NCBI RefSeq assembly: GCF_009811555.1
Contig: NZ_BLIN01000005.1
Location: forward strand, 2,489,501 to 2,553,500
DNA length: 64,000 nt
From: Streptomyces caniferus
GTDB lineage: Bacteria > Actinomycetota > Actinomycetes > Streptomycetales > Streptomycetaceae
Direction of reading: 5' to 3'
Under the pieces are notes generated by a model. It did no database searches. It was not told the origin of the DNA and saw only the letters and a list, made by a program, of their open reading frames with translations. Every line of letters starts with the position of its first letter. Within the stretch, counting starts at the first letter, position 1. The translations under genes were made by a program, and so were the position numbers. Of the stretch, positions 44,915 through 53,777 are shown piece after piece.

Positions 44915-46885
44915 GTGAAGCAGCAGCAAGCGACACCCCAGCGACCGGACCGCACCTCCCCCGGCAGCCTCGAGGACATCGGTGACGTCATCGACGTCGA
45001 GCAGGCCGAGGCGGCGCTGGTCGAGCACTACCCCCGGCTGGTGCGCCTGGCCTATCTGGTCCTGCCGCCCGGCCAGGGGCGCGGCCGGCGGGTGCTGGCC
45101 GCGCATGCTGTGGTCCAGCGGACGCTGCCGCGCCAGCGCAGCTCCACCCGCGGTCTGGGGCTGCCCGCCCAGCGCGCCGGCACGGACGCGGCGATCGACC
45201 CCAGCTATGCCTTCGTACGGCTGCGGGTCCTGCGGGCCGCCCTGGCCGCCGGCCGCTCGCGCCGGTGGCTGCCGACGGTGCCGCCCCCGCTCCCCCAGGT
45301 CTGGGGCCTGCGGCTCTTCCCGCGCTCCGGCGGCGCCGACGAACTCGCGCTGGACCAGTCGCTGTCGGCGCTGTCCGGGCCGGGGCGGGCGGCGTTCGTG
45401 CTGCGCGATCTGGAGCGGCTGAGCGCGCCCGAGACCCGCCGGGTGCTGGAGGCCGCCGGGGTGGCACACCCCCGTGAGGCGCTGGACGAGGCCGAGCGGG
45501 CCAAGACGCCGGCCGGCAGCCGGGACCGGTCGCTGCTGGAGTCGCCCGAGTTCGACCCGTGCGCACTGCAGGCCAGGCCGCCGGATCTGATCCGGCGGCG
45601 GCAGCACGGCCGGGCGGTGCTGACCGCCGGTGCGGCGGTGCTGGTGTGCGGGGCGCTGCTGGGACTGCCGGGCGACGGGTGGGGCCCGGACGGCGCCGCC
45701 GCCCCGCCCTACGCGCGCAACGCGGCCGCCGAAGCGGCCCTGGACCCCGGAAAGCTCGCGGTGTCCTCCGCGACCGCCTGGAAGCACGCCGCCCGGCAGG
45801 ACTTCTCGGCCTGGCCCGCCCGCGGCGACCGGATCCACGACCGGGCGCTGCTGCGGCGGGCGCTGGCCGTGTGGGCCAGGCCCGGCGCCGGGGTACCGGT
45901 CTCGGCGACGCCCGGTACCCCGACCGGACCGGCGGCGGGCCCGGCCCAACTGCTGTTCGCGGGCGTCGTGGACCACGTCGTGGTGGTGCTCTTCCACGAC
46001 GGACTCCGAGTGGTGCGCTACGCGGAGGCGGCCGACGGCGAGGGGCAGAGCGACGGCACGGGCGCGGCGGTGGACTTCGCGCGGACCGACGGCGCGGCGG
46101 CGGATTCGGCGAGCGCGCTGGTCGTGAGCCGTACGCAGGGCAACGTCCGGTATCTGACCGCCCCTTGGGTGAAGTCGGCGCGGCTGGTCGATCTGGTCAA
46201 GCCGGACGCGGCGGGCGGACCGGTGCGGATCGGGCCGAGCGGGATGACCGATCCGGTGCCCACAGCGCAGACCGCGGAGAAGTGCGCGGCCTGGCCCGCG
46301 CTGCGGGTGGGCGGCCGGCTGCTCACCGATCTCGGCGAACTGACCCCGGCACGGCTGACGTACGGCACCCCCCGCAAGCCGGGCGAGGCGACCGCACCAC
46401 GGGCCGAAAGGGCCTGGGCACGCACGGCCTGCCAGCTGGCCGCGGTGCGCGGCCAGGGCGTCCGGGCGGTGAACGCCTGGGAGTTCGCGCATCAGCCGCT
46501 GCCCGGTGGCGCGGGCACCGCGGCCTGGCTGTGCACCCGTGCCGAGACCTGGCGCGGGCCGGGCAGCCGGACCATGGCCCAGATCCAGACCCCGGCACCG
46601 GCCGGGCAGCCCTATGCGACCGGCACGGTCGCCGCGCGCGCCGAGGGCGGTACGGCCTGCGGGCCCCGGGCGCCGCGGGCCCTGGCCGGGGTGCTGTGGA
46701 AGTCCGCCTCCGGGCAGTGGTGGCTGCTGGCGGCGGGCAGCCACCAGGTCGCCTCGATCACCGCCACCGGCAGCGTGCACGGCCGGACCCCCGGCCGCCT
46801 GCTGACCCTCCCGGCGAAGACGGGCGACCGCGCGGAACTCAAGGGCCGGCTGGCGAACGGGAAGGGGATTGAGGCGGTGGGCTAG
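44915..46885 (+). CDS. Sigma-factor-like membrane protein with extracytoplasmic domain (paralogue of 3125-5044)
   Basis: 656 aa. It shares with the protein at 3125-5044 the start QAEAALVEHYPRLVRLAYLVLPP, a GLRLFPRSGGADELALDQSLSAL region-4-like segment, EFDPCALQARPPDLIRRRQHGR directly before a membrane helix (AVLTAGAAVLVCGALLGL), and an outer domain with LLFAGVVDHVVVVLFHDG and VWLLAAGSHQV-like blocks. The shared landmarks show duplication and divergence of one gene. The GTG at 44915 lacks a strong ribosome site. Its stop overlaps the convergent DUF4345 remnant by four bases. The role is unknown; a membrane-held sigma-like protein is a hypothesis. Confidence 0.8.
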   Translation: MKQQQATPQRPDRTSPGSLEDIGDVIDVEQAEAALVEHYPRLVRLAYLVLPPGQGRGRRVLAAHAVVQRTLPRQRSSTRGLGLPAQRAGTDAAIDPSYAFVRLRVLRAALAAGRSRRWLPTVPPPLPQVWGLRLFPRSGGADELALDQSLSALSGPGRAAFVLRDLERLSAPETRRVLEAAGVAHPREALDEAERAKTPAGSRDRSLLESPEFDPCALQARPPDLIRRRQHGRAVLTAGAAVLVCGALLGLPGDGWGPDGAAAPPYARNAAAEAALDPGKLAVSSATAWKHAARQDFSAWPARGDRIHDRALLRRALAVWARPGAGVPVSATPGTPTGPAAGPAQLLFAGVVDHVVVVLFHDGLRVVRYAEAADGEGQSDGTGAAVDFARTDGAAADSASALVVSRTQGNVRYLTAPWVKSARLVDLVKPDAAGGPVRIGPSGMTDPVPTAQTAEKCAAWPALRVGGRLLTDLGELTPARLTYGTPRKPGEATAPRAERAWARTACQLAAVRGQGVRAVNAWEFAHQPLPGGAGTAAWLCTRAETWRGPGSRTMAQIQTPAPAGQPYATGTVAARAEGGTACGPRAPRALAGVLWKSASGQWWLLAAGSHQVASITATGSVHGRTPGRLLTLPAKTGDRAELKGRLANGKGIEAVG

Positions 46886-47235
46886 GGGGTGTCCGCAAAG
46901 TCCCGTCGTCCGGCGCCCGCGGGGCCGGTACGCCGTTGCGGGGTCCGGGCCGCCACCGCCCGCTCATCGGCGGCCGACAGCCAGAAGTACACGGGCGGCA
47001 GGGCGAGTTCGAGGATCGTCAGGACGCTCTGAAAGCCCTGCGGCGGCCCGTGGAACGCCATCGACAGGAGCCGGCCGACGCCACCAAGCAGGAAGATCGC
47101 GGCGAGCCACCGCACCGCCGCGGACGGGACCGGCGACTGCCGCGCCGCCCAGATCCAGGCGAGGCCGTAGCCGAGGAAGACCGCTCCGTAGAACCGCTCC
47201 CGGCTGGCCACGGTCGCGCCGGCCGCGCCCCCGGG
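46882..47235 (-). pseudogene. DUF4345 membrane protein lacking its N-terminal helix
   Basis: From PGGAAGATVASRERFYGAVFLGYGLAWIWAARQ onward the frame is a normal DUF4345 protein with three hydrophobic helices and the GGVGRLLSMAF motif. The usual first ~30 residues, including the first helix, are missing. The frame instead continues upstream into sequence antisense to a truncated TetR gene, giving a Ser/Pro/Arg-rich start up to 47304. It is probably non-functional or mis-assembled. Confidence 0.7.
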
Positions 47236-47237
47236 AA

Positions 47238-47468
47238 ATGGTGTCGGCGACCCTGATGAGCTGGCTGGTGTTCGTCCGCACCCTCTGCGCGGACTGGCTG
47301 ACACACCGGGCGTTCGGCCGCGCCGAGCTGCACGACATGTGCGTCGGCGCCCTGCTGGGAGCGCTGCGGCCGGTCATGGACCTCGACCGCCTGGTGGCCG
47401 CCGAGGACGGGGACGGCTCCAGGGCGCATGGGCGCGGGCCCACCGAGACCGACGCCGACACCGACTGA
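47238..47468 (+). pseudogene. C-terminal fragment of a TetR-family regulator
   Basis: The frame MVSATLMSWLVFVRTLCADWL, THRAFGRAELHDMCVGALLG reads like the last helices of a TetR ligand-binding domain, but the DNA-binding domain and most of the core are absent. It is joined head-to-head with the truncated DUF4345 gene at about 47235. The pair looks like the leftover of a deletion that removed the shared promoter and both 5' ends. Confidence 0.6.
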
Positions 47469-47577
47469 GCGCCCGAGCCCGCCGGACTCCTGCCCTCCGC
47501 CGAACTCCCGGCCGTCGCCCGAGCTTCCGCCGCCCGAGGGGTATCGCCAACTCCTTACCCGCCAGTACATTGACGCC

Positions 47578-48492
47578 ATGTCTAATACGGCCTCGTTGCG
47601 GCCCCAGCCGGCCGCGTCCGAGCACACCCCGCTGAAGGCCCGCAACGTCGCCTTCGACTGGACGGACACCCCGCTGCACTGGATCCCCGGCGATCCGTCC
47701 AGCACCCACACCATCAACGTGCTGCACCTGCTGCTGCCGGCCGGCGAGCGCTGGTTCGTACACGTCTACAAGCAGGCGCTGCCGTACATCCGCGACCCCC
47801 GGCTGCGGGAGGACGTGATCGGGTTCATCGGCCAGGAGGCCATGCACTCGCAGGCGCACGACGACGTCCTGCCGCATCTCAAGGCGCAGGGGCTGGACCC
47901 GACTCCGTACACCGCGCAGGTCGACTGGCTCTTCGAGAAGCTGCTCGGGGACCGCACCCTGCCGCCCGGACGGGCCCGCCGCTGGTGGCTGCTGGAGCGG
48001 GTCGCGACGATCGCCGCCATCGAGCACTACACCGCGTTCCTGGGCGACTGGGTGCTCAACGCCGGGGCCCTGGACGCCAAGGGAGCCGATCCGACGATGC
48101 TCGATCTGCTGCGCTGGCACGGCGCCGAGGAGGTCGAGCACCGGTCGGTGGCGTTCGACCTCTTCCTGCATCTGGACGGCGGCTACCGGCGGCGGGTCCG
48201 CACCTGGGCCACGGCGTTCGCCGCGCTGGTGTTCCTGTGGCAGCGCGGCGTCCGCTTCTTCCTGGCCCACGACCCCTCGCTCGACGACGGCCGGGCCGGC
48301 CTCCGCGAGTTCGTGCGCGGCGGGAGGGAGGGGGTACTGCCGACCGTCGGGGCCATGGCCCGGTCCATTCCCCAGTACCTCGGCCGCGACTACCACCCCT
48401 CCCACCACGGCAGCACCGCACAGGCCCTCGCCTACCTCGCCGGCTCCCCCGCCGCGACCGCGGCCGAGGCCCGTACCGCCGGAGGTGCCTGA
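47578..48492 (+). CDS. PF10118-type putative metal-dependent hydrolase
   Basis: 304 aa. Helical protein with potential di-metal ligands in IGFIGQEAMHSQAHDDVL, LERVATIAAIEHYTAFLGDWVL and LLRWHGAEEVEHRSVAFDLFLHL, the pattern of PF10118, a ferritin-like or oxygenase-like family. Such proteins often sit beside ferredoxin reductases, as here: the next gene starts one base after the stop. It could be a di-iron oxygenase or hydroxylase fed by that reductase. The ATG at 47578 has no clear ribosome site. Confidence 0.88.
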   Translation: MSNTASLRPQPAASEHTPLKARNVAFDWTDTPLHWIPGDPSSTHTINVLHLLLPAGERWFVHVYKQALPYIRDPRLREDVIGFIGQEAMHSQAHDDVLPHLKAQGLDPTPYTAQVDWLFEKLLGDRTLPPGRARRWWLLERVATIAAIEHYTAFLGDWVLNAGALDAKGADPTMLDLLRWHGAEEVEHRSVAFDLFLHLDGGYRRRVRTWATAFAALVFLWQRGVRFFLAHDPSLDDGRAGLREFVRGGREGVLPTVGAMARSIPQYLGRDYHPSHHGSTAQALAYLAGSPAATAAEARTAGGA

Positions 48493-48493
48493 G

Positions 48494-49588
48494 ATGGCCC
48501 GGATCCCAGGAATCCGTACCGCCGTGGTGGCCGCCGCGGCGGCGCTGCTCGCCCGGCGGGCGCTGCGCCGCCGCGTCCAGGCGTCCCCGCTGTGGCCGCT
48601 GCCCGCACTGGATCCCCCGGTCTCGGGGCGGGGCCGCGCGGACACCGGGGCCCGGCGGCTGCGGGTGGCGGAGCGTACGGAGGAGGCCGAGGGGGTGGTC
48701 CGGCTGCGCCTGGAAGGGGAGGACCTGCCGGACTGGGAGCCGGGGGCGCACCTCGATCTGGTGCTGCCGTCGGGGGCGGTCCGCCAGTACTCGCTGTGCG
48801 GGGAGCCCGCGGAGCCGGGCTCGTACACCATCGCCACCCGCCTGATCGAGGACGGCCGGGGCGGTTCGCGCGAGGTGCACGAGCACCTGCACGAGGGGGC
48901 GGTCGTGGAGGTCCGCGGGCCGCGCAACCGCTTCCCGCTCCGGGACAGCCCCGCCTACGTCTTCCTCGCGGGCGGTATCGGCATCACCCCGATCCTGCCG
49001 ATGGTGCGGCAGGCCGAGCGGACGGGCGTGCCGTGGCGGCTGGTGTACGCCGGGCGGTCGCGGGCCTCGATGCCGTTCCTGGCGGAGGTCGAGAAGCTGG
49101 CGGGGGCCGGCGCGGACCGGGTGACGGTGGTGGCCGAGGACGAGGACGGGCGGCCAGACCTCGCGGCCGTGCTCGCCGCCGCCCCGCCGGACGCGGCCGT
49201 CTACTGCTGCGGTCCCGAGCCGCTGAGGGACGCGGTCGCGGCACTGCTGCCGACCGTGACCGGGGGACTGACCCTGTACACCGAGCGCTTCGCGCCGGCC
49301 GCCCCCGCGCCGGCGGGCGGGAACGCGCCGTTCGAGGTGGAGCTGCGGCGCACCGGCCGTACGGTGTCGGTGCCCGCGGACACCAGTGCGCTGCGGGCGA
49401 TCCGCGCCCAGGCGTTGCCCGATCTGCCGTACTCCTGCGAGCGGGGGTTCTGCGGCACCTGCCAACAACGGGTGCTGGCCGGAGAGGTGGACCACCGCGA
49501 TGACCTGCTGACGGACGCTGAGCGTGCGGACTCGCTGCTGATCTGCGTCTCGCGGGCCCGCGGCGGGAATCTTGTGCTCGATCTGTGA
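48494..49588 (+). CDS. PDR/VanB-type ferredoxin reductase (FMN/NAD plus 2Fe-2S)
   Basis: 364 aa. After an N-terminal hydrophobic or basic stretch, a flavin-binding barrel (VRQYSLCGEP) and NAD-binding domain (YVFLAGGIGITPILPMVRQA; YCCGPEPL) are followed by a C-terminal plant-type [2Fe-2S] domain with CERGFCGTCQ and a last Cys in LLICVSRA. It passes electrons from NAD(P)H to an oxygenase partner, most likely the adjacent metal-dependent protein. GGAGG precedes the ATG. Confidence 0.94.
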   Translation: MARIPGIRTAVVAAAAALLARRALRRRVQASPLWPLPALDPPVSGRGRADTGARRLRVAERTEEAEGVVRLRLEGEDLPDWEPGAHLDLVLPSGAVRQYSLCGEPAEPGSYTIATRLIEDGRGGSREVHEHLHEGAVVEVRGPRNRFPLRDSPAYVFLAGGIGITPILPMVRQAERTGVPWRLVYAGRSRASMPFLAEVEKLAGAGADRVTVVAEDEDGRPDLAAVLAAAPPDAAVYCCGPEPLRDAVAALLPTVTGGLTLYTERFAPAAPAPAGGNAPFEVELRRTGRTVSVPADTSALRAIRAQALPDLPYSCERGFCGTCQQRVLAGEVDHRDDLLTDAERADSLLICVSRARGGNLVLDL

Positions 49589-49636
49589 TTCCACCTGTGA
49601 TTCCGTGCCGCGCCCCAGGTGGTTAGGCTGGTCGGC

Positions 49637-50341
49637 ATGACCACCGGGGCGCGCCGCAGGATGGGCGTCGAGGAGCGGCGTGAGCAGCTGATCGCCGTCG
49701 CACTCGACCTCTTCAGCCACCGTTCCCCCGAGGACGTGTCGATCGACGAGGTCGCCGAGGCGGCCGGCATCTCCCGGCCGCTGGTCTACCACTACTTCCC
49801 GGGCAAGCAGCAGCTGTACGAGGCCGCGCTGCGACGGGCCGCCGAGGAGCTCACGGCCCGGTTCGTGGAGCCGCACGAAGGCCCGCTCGGGGCGAGGCTG
49901 TTGCGCGTCATGGAGCGCTTCTTCGACTTCGTCGAGGAGCACGGACCCGGCTTCTCGGCCCTGATGCGCGGCGGCCCGGCGATCGGTTCGACCCGCACCA
50001 GCGCCATGATCGACGGCGTCCGGCAGGCCGCCTACGTGCAGATCCTCGCCCATCTCGGCATCCCCGACCCCGCCCCCCGGCTGGAGTTGGTGGTCCGCTC
50101 CTGGATCTCACTCGCCGAGACCACCGCCCTGCTGTGGCTCGAAGGCCGCCCGATTCCCCGCACGGAGCTGCAACGCCAGCTGGTCCACGATTTCGCTGCG
50201 CTGGCCGCGGTGAGTGCGGCGTACGACGAACGGATGGCCCGCGTCGTCCGCCAGATCCTCGCGGACGAGCCGGCGGACGGCATGTTCGCGGATCTGGTGG
50301 GACGGTTGGTGGCGCTGCCCGAACCGGTTCGCTGCGCTTAG
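49637..50341 (+). CDS. TetR-family transcriptional regulator
   Basis: 234 aa. The N-terminal helix-turn-helix is RREQLIAVALDLFSHRSPEDVSIDEVAEAAGISRPLVYHYFPGKQQLYEAAL. The C-terminal helical domain would bind a ligand. It is the third gene of the hydrolase/reductase unit and probably its local repressor. It ends immediately before the hairpin element array. Confidence 0.94.
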   Translation: MTTGARRRMGVEERREQLIAVALDLFSHRSPEDVSIDEVAEAAGISRPLVYHYFPGKQQLYEAALRRAAEELTARFVEPHEGPLGARLLRVMERFFDFVEEHGPGFSALMRGGPAIGSTRTSAMIDGVRQAAYVQILAHLGIPDPAPRLELVVRSWISLAETTALLWLEGRPIPRTELQRQLVHDFAALAAVSAAYDERMARVVRQILADEPADGMFADLVGRLVALPEPVRCA

Positions 50342-50347
50342 CTTGCG

Positions 50348-50618
50348 TCCCACGTTTTTGTCTTTGGCGCCGTGGTGGTTGCTCGCCGTGTGTCGCCCGC
50401 TGACGCGGTGCCCGTCCGCTGCGCTTTGCCTGTCCGCTGCGCTTTGCCTGTCCCGCCGTGGTGGTTGTTCGCCGTTGCGCCTGCGGCGGGCGGGGCCGCT
50501 GCGCGGGGCTGTCGGGTGCGGTGACGGGCCTGCGCGGGTGGGGGTGTCCGGACTGCTTCGCTTTACGTCCGGACACCCCCACCCGCGCAGGCCCGTCACC
50601 TCCCGTTGAGGGGTGGGG
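50348..50618 (+). repeat. Copy 1 of a 270-bp hairpin element
   Basis: It begins with TCCCACGTTTTTGTCTTT, contains CGCCGTGGTGGTTGCTCGCCG, TGCGCCTGCGGCGGGCGG and GGGGCTGT, and ends in a perfect 33-bp stem (50521-50553 with 50567-50599) closed by the 13-base loop TGCTTCGCTTTAC. It includes an internal tandem duplication of GTCCGCTGCGCTTTGCCT near 50410-50445. I recall similar CGCCGTGGTGGTTGC sequences as dispersed intergenic repeats in Streptomyces. Confidence 0.85.
50521..50599. terminator. Perfect 33-bp stem-loop with conserved loop (copy 1)
   Basis: The arms 50521-50553 and 50567-50599 are exact reverse complements; the loop is 50554-50566. It could act as a transcription terminator or exoribonuclease block for tetR. 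Confidence 0.8.
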
Positions 50619-50715
50619 AAAAGCCAGGTGAAGGTGCAGGCAAGTGGTCCAGTGCGCCTCGCGGGTCATACCGAAACGCCTGTCGGCGGCCCGCCCCCAC
50701 CGGCCTTCACTCACT

Positions 50716-50970
50716 CCCCCCACGGGAGGGGACGGGCCGGAGGGGCAGGGGTGTGGGACGTAAAGCGAAGCAGTCCCACACCCCTGCCCCGCAGGCCCGT
50801 CACCGCACCCACAGCCCCGCGCAGCGGACCCCGGCCCGCCGCAGGCGCCACGGCGAGCGCACCGCGCAGCGGGCGGGCAACGGCGAGCAACCACCACGGC
50901 GGGACAGCCGACAACGTGGGAAGCCGCCACCAGGCGCAACCCCCACGGCGGGAAAGACAAAAACGTGGGA
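50716..50970 (-). repeat. Copy 2 of the hairpin element, inverted
   Basis: Read on the minus strand it follows copy 1 block by block: TCCCACGTTTTTGTCTTT, CCGCCGTGG, a TGGTTGCTCGCCGTTG block, GCGCCTGCGGCGGGC, GCGCGGGGCTGT, GGTGCGGTGACGGGCCTGC. It ends in a stem-loop (50742-50759 with 50773-50790, extending imperfectly to 50731-50801) whose loop is the identical TGCTTCGCTTTAC while the stem sequence differs. Confidence 0.85.
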
Positions 50971-50984
50971 AGGAAAAACCAGCC

Positions 50985-53609
50985 TCAGCCGCGCCGGAAG
51001 ACCGCCACCGTGCGGGCCGGGACGTTGAAGGTGCCCGATGGGCGGTCGTAGGAGGCGGTGGTGGTGGTCCGGTCGGCGCCGTGGGCCTGGAGGGGGTGCA
51101 GGGCGTAGTGCTCGCCGGCGAGGGCGTGGAGGGTCTGGGCCTGGCGGTGCGGGGTGGCGTTGAAGACGACGACGAGGTTGCCGAGGCGCATGGTGATCAC
51201 GCCGGGGGTCTCGTCCTTCCCGGAGAGCGGGAAGGAGAGGGCCGACTGGACGCGGGCCGTGGTGGCCAGGCCGAAGGCCGGTTCGGTGGCGTGGATGCGG
51301 AGCAGGTCGCGGTAGGCGGCGGAGGTGTGGTCGATGGCGGCGCAGCCGGGGCGGAGGGCGGGGTCGGCGAGCAGGGGCCGGGCGTAGGGCCACTTGTCCT
51401 TGTTGCCGGCGGCCGGGGGCAGCCCGCGGCCGAAGCCGTTGCCGTCGGCGCAGTTCCAGTGCAGGGCGTTGAACCAGTCGCCGCTGTCGAAGGAGTTGCG
51501 GTCCAGGGACTTGGAGCGCAGGAGGTCGGAACCGGCCTGGGAGAGCGCGGGCCCCTGGGAGAGGGCCGCGGTGGCGAGCGCCAGGACCTGCATCCGGCCG
51601 CGGTCGGCGGCATCGGTGTGCTGCGGGAGTTTGTAGGCGAGGGCGTCGTAGAGGGTCTCGTTGTCGTGGGCGTCGGCGTAGGCGAGGGCGTCACCGGGGG
51701 CGGCGGCGTAGCCGGCCGGGGCGCCGTTGTAGTCGACGCCGGAGCCCTTGACCCGGTGGCCGGTGCTGTCGGTGAAGGTGTAGTCGGCGAGGTTGCCGGT
51801 GAGGCCGATCTTGATGAGGTCCTGGTAGTGGAGGAGCCGGGCGCGCTGCTCGGACGGGTTCCCGTTCCCCTTCGAGGAGTTGGGGTCGGTGTACAGGCCC
51901 GAGGCGAAGCCCTGGATGCCGGGGTCGCCGTCGAAGGGGCTGCCGCCGCGTACCGCGTCACGGGCCCGGTCGCTGAAGGTCGCGATGCCGGTCCCGGCCA
52001 TGTTCCGCTGGGTGGCCTGGACGAAGCGGGCGTCGTTCGCGGCCTCGCCGAAGTTCCAGCCCTCGCCGTAGAGGACGATGGATTGTCCGTCGACACCGTC
52101 CTTGCGCGGGGTCAGCGCGTCCAGCGCCTTGCGGACGGCGAGGATGTTGGCCTTGGGGTGGTGCCCCATGAGGTCGAAGCGGAAGCCGTCGACCTTGTAC
52201 TCCTTGGCCCAGGTGACGACGGAGTCGACGACGAGCTTGCCCATCATGGTGTGCTCGGGGGCGGTGCCCGAGCAGCAGGTGGAGGTGGCGACGCTGCCGT
52301 CGTCCATGAGCCGCTGGTAGTAGCCGGGGACGATGCGGTCCAGTACGGAGTGCGGGTCCTGGCCGCTCGCGGCGGTGTGGTTGTAGACGACGTCCATGAC
52401 GGTGCGCAGCCCGGCGCCGTTCAGCCCCTGGACCATGCGGCGGAACTCGACGGTGCGGGCCGGGCCCTCCGGGTCGGAGGCGTAGGACCCTTCCGGGACG
52501 GTGTAGTGGAGCGGGTCGTAGCCCCAGTTGTAGGCGTCGCGGGCGGCCGTCTTGCCGACGCAGTCCTGCTGGCGGTCGGAGTCGGGGGCGTACGAGGCCA
52601 GGTCGCAGCCGGGGCGGGCCTGGTCGGCGGGCCGTTCGGGCGTGGTGGCGAAGTCGAAGGCCGGCAGCAGATGGACGTAGGACGTGCCGGACCGGGCGAG
52701 GGAGCGCAGGTGCCCCATGCCGTCGGAGTGCCGGTCGGTGAAGGCGAGGTAGCGCCCCGGGTGGCGGGAGGTGCGGTCCGCTATGGAGAAGTCGCGGATC
52801 TGCAGCTCCTGGATGCGGGCGCGGCGCAGCGGCACCGCAGCGGGCTTCGTCAGCCGTGACCAGCCGGCCGGGGCGAGTTTCGGGTCGTCGAGGTCGGTGA
52901 CGAGGCTGCGGGCCGAGTCGGCGGTCAGGGCGGTGGAGTAGGGGTCGGTGACCTTGTTGGTGACGGTCCGGCCGACGCTGGGGACCCAGACGGTGACGAG
53001 GTAGCGGTACGGCTTTCCGGCCCAGTCGCGGGCGCCCCGGACGCGCCAGATGCCGGTGGTGTCGTCGCGCCGCATCGGGACCGTACGGCCGTCGAGTTCG
53101 AGGGCGACGGTGCGGGCGGTGGGCGCCCAGACGGAGAGGGTGGGGCGGCCGTGGTCGAAGTCCGGCCCCAGGGTGGCGTGCTGGGCACGGGTGCCGTAGA
53201 GGTCGTCCAGTACGCCGGGTATCTGCACGCCGGTGGTGGTGCGCCCGCCGTCGGCGGTGCGCTGGGCGGCGAGGAGTCTGCCGCGCACGGCGGCAGGGGC
53301 CAGGCCGCGGTCGCGGGGGTCGACGGTGAAGGCGGGGTAGCCCGTCAGATGCGGATGGGCGAGACGTTCGGACGGGCTGAGGGTGCCGGGGGTGAGCCGG
53401 ATGCGCTTGCGGTGCGTCCCGAACTCCAGCTGGGCGGCGGCGTGTTCCGCGCCTTTCCAGACGACGGTGTCGCGGTCGATCCACTGGGCCAGGGCCTGGT
53501 CCGCGGGAGGCGGGGCGGGCGCGGCGGTCGCGGAGGACGCGGCGGGAAGGGCGGCGGCGCAGAGGACCAGCGCCATGGCGGCGACGGTACGGCGGAGGGG
53601 GCCGTTCAC
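50985..53609 (-). CDS. pulA: Secreted type I pullulanase (GH13)
   Basis: 874 aa. A Sec signal peptide (PLRRTVAAMALVLCAAALPAASSATA) leads a mature enzyme with N-terminal beta-domains, a CBM48-like region (PTLSVWAPTARTVALELDG) and the GH13 barrel. YNWGYDP is the pullulanase hallmark; VMDVVYNHT, DGFRFDLMGHH (nucleophile Asp), YGEGWNFGE (acid/base Glu) and DAHDNETLYD complete the catalytic regions. It cleaves alpha-1,6 branches in pullulan, starch and glycogen outside the cell. AAGGAG precedes the GTG start. It lies downstream of the alpha-amylase gene on the same strand, so the two act together on starch. Confidence 0.95.
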   Translation of the reverse strand: MNGPLRRTVAAMALVLCAAALPAASSATAAPAPPPADQALAQWIDRDTVVWKGAEHAAAQLEFGTHRKRIRLTPGTLSPSERLAHPHLTGYPAFTVDPRDRGLAPAAVRGRLLAAQRTADGGRTTTGVQIPGVLDDLYGTRAQHATLGPDFDHGRPTLSVWAPTARTVALELDGRTVPMRRDDTTGIWRVRGARDWAGKPYRYLVTVWVPSVGRTVTNKVTDPYSTALTADSARSLVTDLDDPKLAPAGWSRLTKPAAVPLRRARIQELQIRDFSIADRTSRHPGRYLAFTDRHSDGMGHLRSLARSGTSYVHLLPAFDFATTPERPADQARPGCDLASYAPDSDRQQDCVGKTAARDAYNWGYDPLHYTVPEGSYASDPEGPARTVEFRRMVQGLNGAGLRTVMDVVYNHTAASGQDPHSVLDRIVPGYYQRLMDDGSVATSTCCSGTAPEHTMMGKLVVDSVVTWAKEYKVDGFRFDLMGHHPKANILAVRKALDALTPRKDGVDGQSIVLYGEGWNFGEAANDARFVQATQRNMAGTGIATFSDRARDAVRGGSPFDGDPGIQGFASGLYTDPNSSKGNGNPSEQRARLLHYQDLIKIGLTGNLADYTFTDSTGHRVKGSGVDYNGAPAGYAAAPGDALAYADAHDNETLYDALAYKLPQHTDAADRGRMQVLALATAALSQGPALSQAGSDLLRSKSLDRNSFDSGDWFNALHWNCADGNGFGRGLPPAAGNKDKWPYARPLLADPALRPGCAAIDHTSAAYRDLLRIHATEPAFGLATTARVQSALSFPLSGKDETPGVITMRLGNLVVVFNATPHRQAQTLHALAGEHYALHPLQAHGADRTTTTASYDRPSGTFNVPARTVAVFRRG

Positions 53610-53717
53610 GAAGAGGCTCCTTCGGAGGAGGGCGTACGGGTGGTGGGTGGCGGGGGGATGCGGGGCGTGCGGCGGGCACGCCCCGTGGACGGAGGGGCCC
53701 AGTCAACGGACGGGCCT

Positions 53718-53751
53718 CGTGGACGGACGGGCGCCGTGGACGGACGGGCGC
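53718..53751. repeat. 17-bp exact tandem duplication between amylase and pullulanase
   Basis: CGTGGACGGACGGGCGC occurs at 53718-53734 and again at 53735-53751, with degenerate copies upstream near 53684-53715. It lies between the pulA start and the amylase stop and is probably slippage-derived. Confidence 0.85.
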
Positions 53752-53777
53752 CCGGCGCCCCGCGGCCCGCGCCCGGA

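Larger units (their letters stand above)
50342..50984. other. Gene-free region between convergent genes made of two inverted hairpin elements
   Basis: 643 bases between tetR (plus) and pulA (minus). It is filled by two inverted copies of one element (50348-50618 and 50716-50970) with about 100 unrelated bases between. No coding frame is supported. Confidence 0.8.
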
